Below, piece after piece: positions 61,320-64,000 of a stretch of 64,000 nt of DNA (the first letter of the stretch is position 1; each line of letters begins with the position of its first letter). Source of the stretch: Castor canadensis (Eukaryota > Chordata > Mammalia > Rodentia > Castoridae). Made by a program: the position numbers and the translations under genes. The stretch is from the NCBI RefSeq assembly GCF_047511655.1, contig NC_133392.1, positions 90,947,042 to 91,011,041 on the forward strand, written 5' to 3'. The notes under the pieces are model-generated. The model saw only the letters and a program-made list of their open reading frames with translations, did no database searches and was not told the origin of the DNA.

Positions 61320-64000
61320 AATGATGAGAGATTAATATCTGTCATGCATAGATTTATTTTATACTTAAGCTATCTCAGAGATGGATAATCTTGAGTTTAC
61401 TGGTGAAGAATAGAATATGAATTAAGCAGCACCCTCATCTCAGAGCTGTCCTTGCTTTTCCCTGGCCTCAACCATGACCCTTTCTCCTAAGCCCTTGCCT
61501 AATTTTTCTTCTGTCCCCCTTCTCTCTCCTTGCCTCTTCTCTTTCTTCAAGTGCCCACTCCAAACCTAGGCAGGAAAGATCATACAGTTAATACCATTAA
61601 AATTTGTAAGAGAGTAAATGACTCATGTATACACACAGAATTCTTTGCTAAAATTATCATTTTAGTTAATCTTTTGTACAAAAACTGTCAAGTTATGTTT
61701 GATTTTTAAACTGAAGACTGATTTCTCTGGGCTTATTTCCTGACTTCAGAATCAGGCATGTGGTTAGACCACTTGTTAACTTCTGAGTCTATCTCCATAT
61801 GCTTGGCTTATCTCTGAATAGAACTGTCTCTCACTTAGTAAGCCATTTGACCAAGAAGATTAATTAAGAATATGAACAATGGTCCACCCTGCTTGTGTTC
61901 CTCTTTTGTTGGATTCCATGTTTTTTTTTTAATTCTTTTTCCTTCAGCTGGACAAAACCCTTTCAGGAAGAAAAATTTTTTTCTAGGTTACCCTACCTCT
62001 GTGGAAACATTGTTTTGGTTTTTTTTTTTTTTTTCCTTTTTAGTAATTTAAAACAAATATCACTTTCCCAAGTGTATTATCTGTTTGGATTTTCTTGAAC
62101 AATGTTGTCTCATATCTCTGCTAAGTGACACATCTGAAACAAACCATTTTCTCTTCTCCTAGGCCTCTACTTGGGAGGTCACTGTGAAAATTAGGACACA
62201 GTTTGAAACCAACCTACTGGTTTCATTCTGGAATCGCTACCCTTTGTAGAATGTACCCCCTTGGCTTGCAATGACAAAGTCAAAGCCAGATGCAATGTCT
62301 TAGGTTTATTGACTTGGAATGGTAGAAAAAAGGATCGGCATGGGAGCCACTTGAAATAAAATTCCAGCTTAGTGTGTAGCTTTGAGGCCCTGGACAAGTT
62401 ACTTTCTTCCTTTTAAGATGATGATAATTGTTAACAAACAGAGGTTGGCATTTTAAGTCACATAGCTCATACAACATCTGCCATGATTTGAACCTGAGCC
62501 TTTCTTTCCCTCTGATTCTCAGCCATGTTTGTAAGTAGGAGTAGGTTCCATGCATCCGTGAAGTAGTAAACATATAGAGCATTGCTTCCACGGCTAGTGT
62601 GCCTGGTTCTTGTCCTCCCGAGCTTGCTTGGACAAGTCACACCATGCCTCGGTCTCCCCAGGTGTAAAACAGAGACTGTGAGGATTAAATGAGTCATATG
62701 TAAAATGTATGGAACAAGGCATGACTGTTAAATGTTCAACAAAGATTAGGCTTAAAAAAATGCTTTTCTTGTTTGGTCTGCACATGTACAAATCTGTTTA
62801 CGTGAGCCAGCCAGGAAAACCTTTTATTTTGCTACAAGTTTGTCACAAATTTAGGTGGACTTTGTTTTGATTAGGATTTTAAGCATGCAGAAGTTCCCCA
62901 TCTAACTCTGTTCTGGACACACAGAGTCATTATTAATGCCACCCCAAGAAGCATGCACCTCTTCTCGTGGGGTGGCACGATGAAGCAGCCTGAATATCCC
63001 GTCACCAAGGGCATAGCTGTCCTGATGGAAGGGTAGTGAAGGCCCCTGGAGGTGCACAAGTTCTCACAACCCGAGTCCTTTGAGACACTCGGCTCTCTAC
63101 CAGGAGCCCACTGCCCCCAGCCAGGCTTGCCAGGATGTGTGAAATACAGGTCAGCTTGTCTCTCAGCCCATGCTGATTCTATATGGTGAATGCAAAAGGG
63201 TGAGGGGGTGTTTAGCCAAAGCTCTTCACTGGATTCCAGTCCCTGCCCTCCCACTCCTGCTGAGGGCCTATACTGCAATATTGGTAAGAGTGGCACACTG
63301 GCCCCAGTGGAAACCCATGCTTGGAATCTTGGGTTTATGAAAAACAGAGTAGCTTAGCTTTTTATCAAGGGGCGAATAACCACCCACTCTTCAGTGCCTG
63401 AGGACCTTCATGTGAAAAGCCTAACATTGGCATGGATGAAAAGGGGCCTTACAGTTATTAGCAAAGTATGCTCACTAAATTGTTACCATGTCTTGGCCAT
63501 ATTGGCTAAATTTTGATCTTCTTAGTCATTTCCTGACAAGAAGACATGCAGTGATGCTTATGGTAAGATATGATTCCACGTATCTGAAGGATTCACTTGT
63601 GACAGCTGCCCATCACAGTGGCGTTGGATGAATAGACTTCATTTTACTTGTATCTTTATTTTTGTGGGAACTTTTCTATTTTGCTTGCCTGACTTTAAGT
63701 TTGACCATCTCAACTCTGTATTCCCATGACACTGAGTCTTTCTGTACAGAATATCTGCAATCTCACACTAGTTGTAAAGCATGCATGAAGGAGCTCTTAC
63801 CTGACAGGGTGAGGAGGACCCCGCACACTGACACTGAGCACAGCATTCTGTGTGATGGCATATTTTATGAAGTACTCCATTTTCTAGGGAGTAAGAGACC
63901 AGTGATTCCATGTAGAGCACATGCTGAGCACCTCTGCCCTCGCTTTCTCCCATCTGAGCTGTTCCAGGCTCTCAGGATTGATGGTATGCAGGACCATTTG
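61320..64000. other. 3' flank of MCOLN2
   Basis: No coding exon recognised. A MIR-like piece lies at 62610-62745. By known synteny this would lead toward LPAR3, but nothing of it is seen. Confidence 0.5.
62610..62745 (+). mobile_element. MIR remnant
   Basis: CTTGGACAAGTCACACCATG, TGCCTCGGTCTCCCCAGGTG, TGTGAGGATTAAATGAGTCA follow the MIR order. Confidence 0.72.

Noticed and set aside
1..64000. Bacterial-type features (operons, CRISPR, riboswitches, insertion sequences)
   Set aside because: The sequence is clearly mammalian. The tandem repeats seen are microsatellites or simple duplications without spacer structure.

Overview
The window is mammalian nuclear DNA: split exons with GT-AG boundaries, a CpG-island promoter, and a dense load of SINEs, L1, L2, MIR and LTR fragments. 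The SINEs are tRNA-Ala/ID-like units, often fused to B1 (7SL-like) units, and they read as rodent but not mouse/rat. A castorimorph rodent (beaver, kangaroo rat, pocket gopher group) is my best guess. This is inferred from repeat style only, not from a database match.

One protein-coding gene is supported: a complete MCOLN2 (TRPML2, mucolipin-2) on the + strand, with 14 coding exons between 5754 and 60367. The exons join in frame to a 565-residue six-transmembrane cation channel. Both ends are present: a CpG-island promoter with two alternative first exons (one resembling the mouse N-terminus, one the human N-terminus) and a 3' UTR with a polyadenylation signal at 61130.

Layout: 1-2700 is GC-richer sequence with no recognisable gene. 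About 2700-4455 is the 3' part of an old L1 (+). About 5020-6220 is the CpG island with exon 1. Intron 1 (14.7 kb) and intron 2 (7.4 kb) hold many SINEs, an L2 copy split by a younger L1 tail, and a near-perfect 113-bp tandem duplication. Exons 3-7 lie at 28.1-41.0 kb, exons 8-11 at 45.4-48.7 kb, and exons 12-14 at 55.8-60.4 kb. The last 2.9 kb is 3' flank.

The points most worth a second look are: two phase-compatible first exons, with the human-type start codon lost; a GC-AG intron after exon 6; a 598-nt intron 5 that is about 80% L1 and whose insertion ends 17 nt before exon 6; and an altered C-terminal tail lacking the basic cluster I recall for human TRPML2. I found no non-coding RNA gene, CRISPR array, or wholly novel system. 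Ortholog comparisons are from memory of the family and should be checked by alignment.
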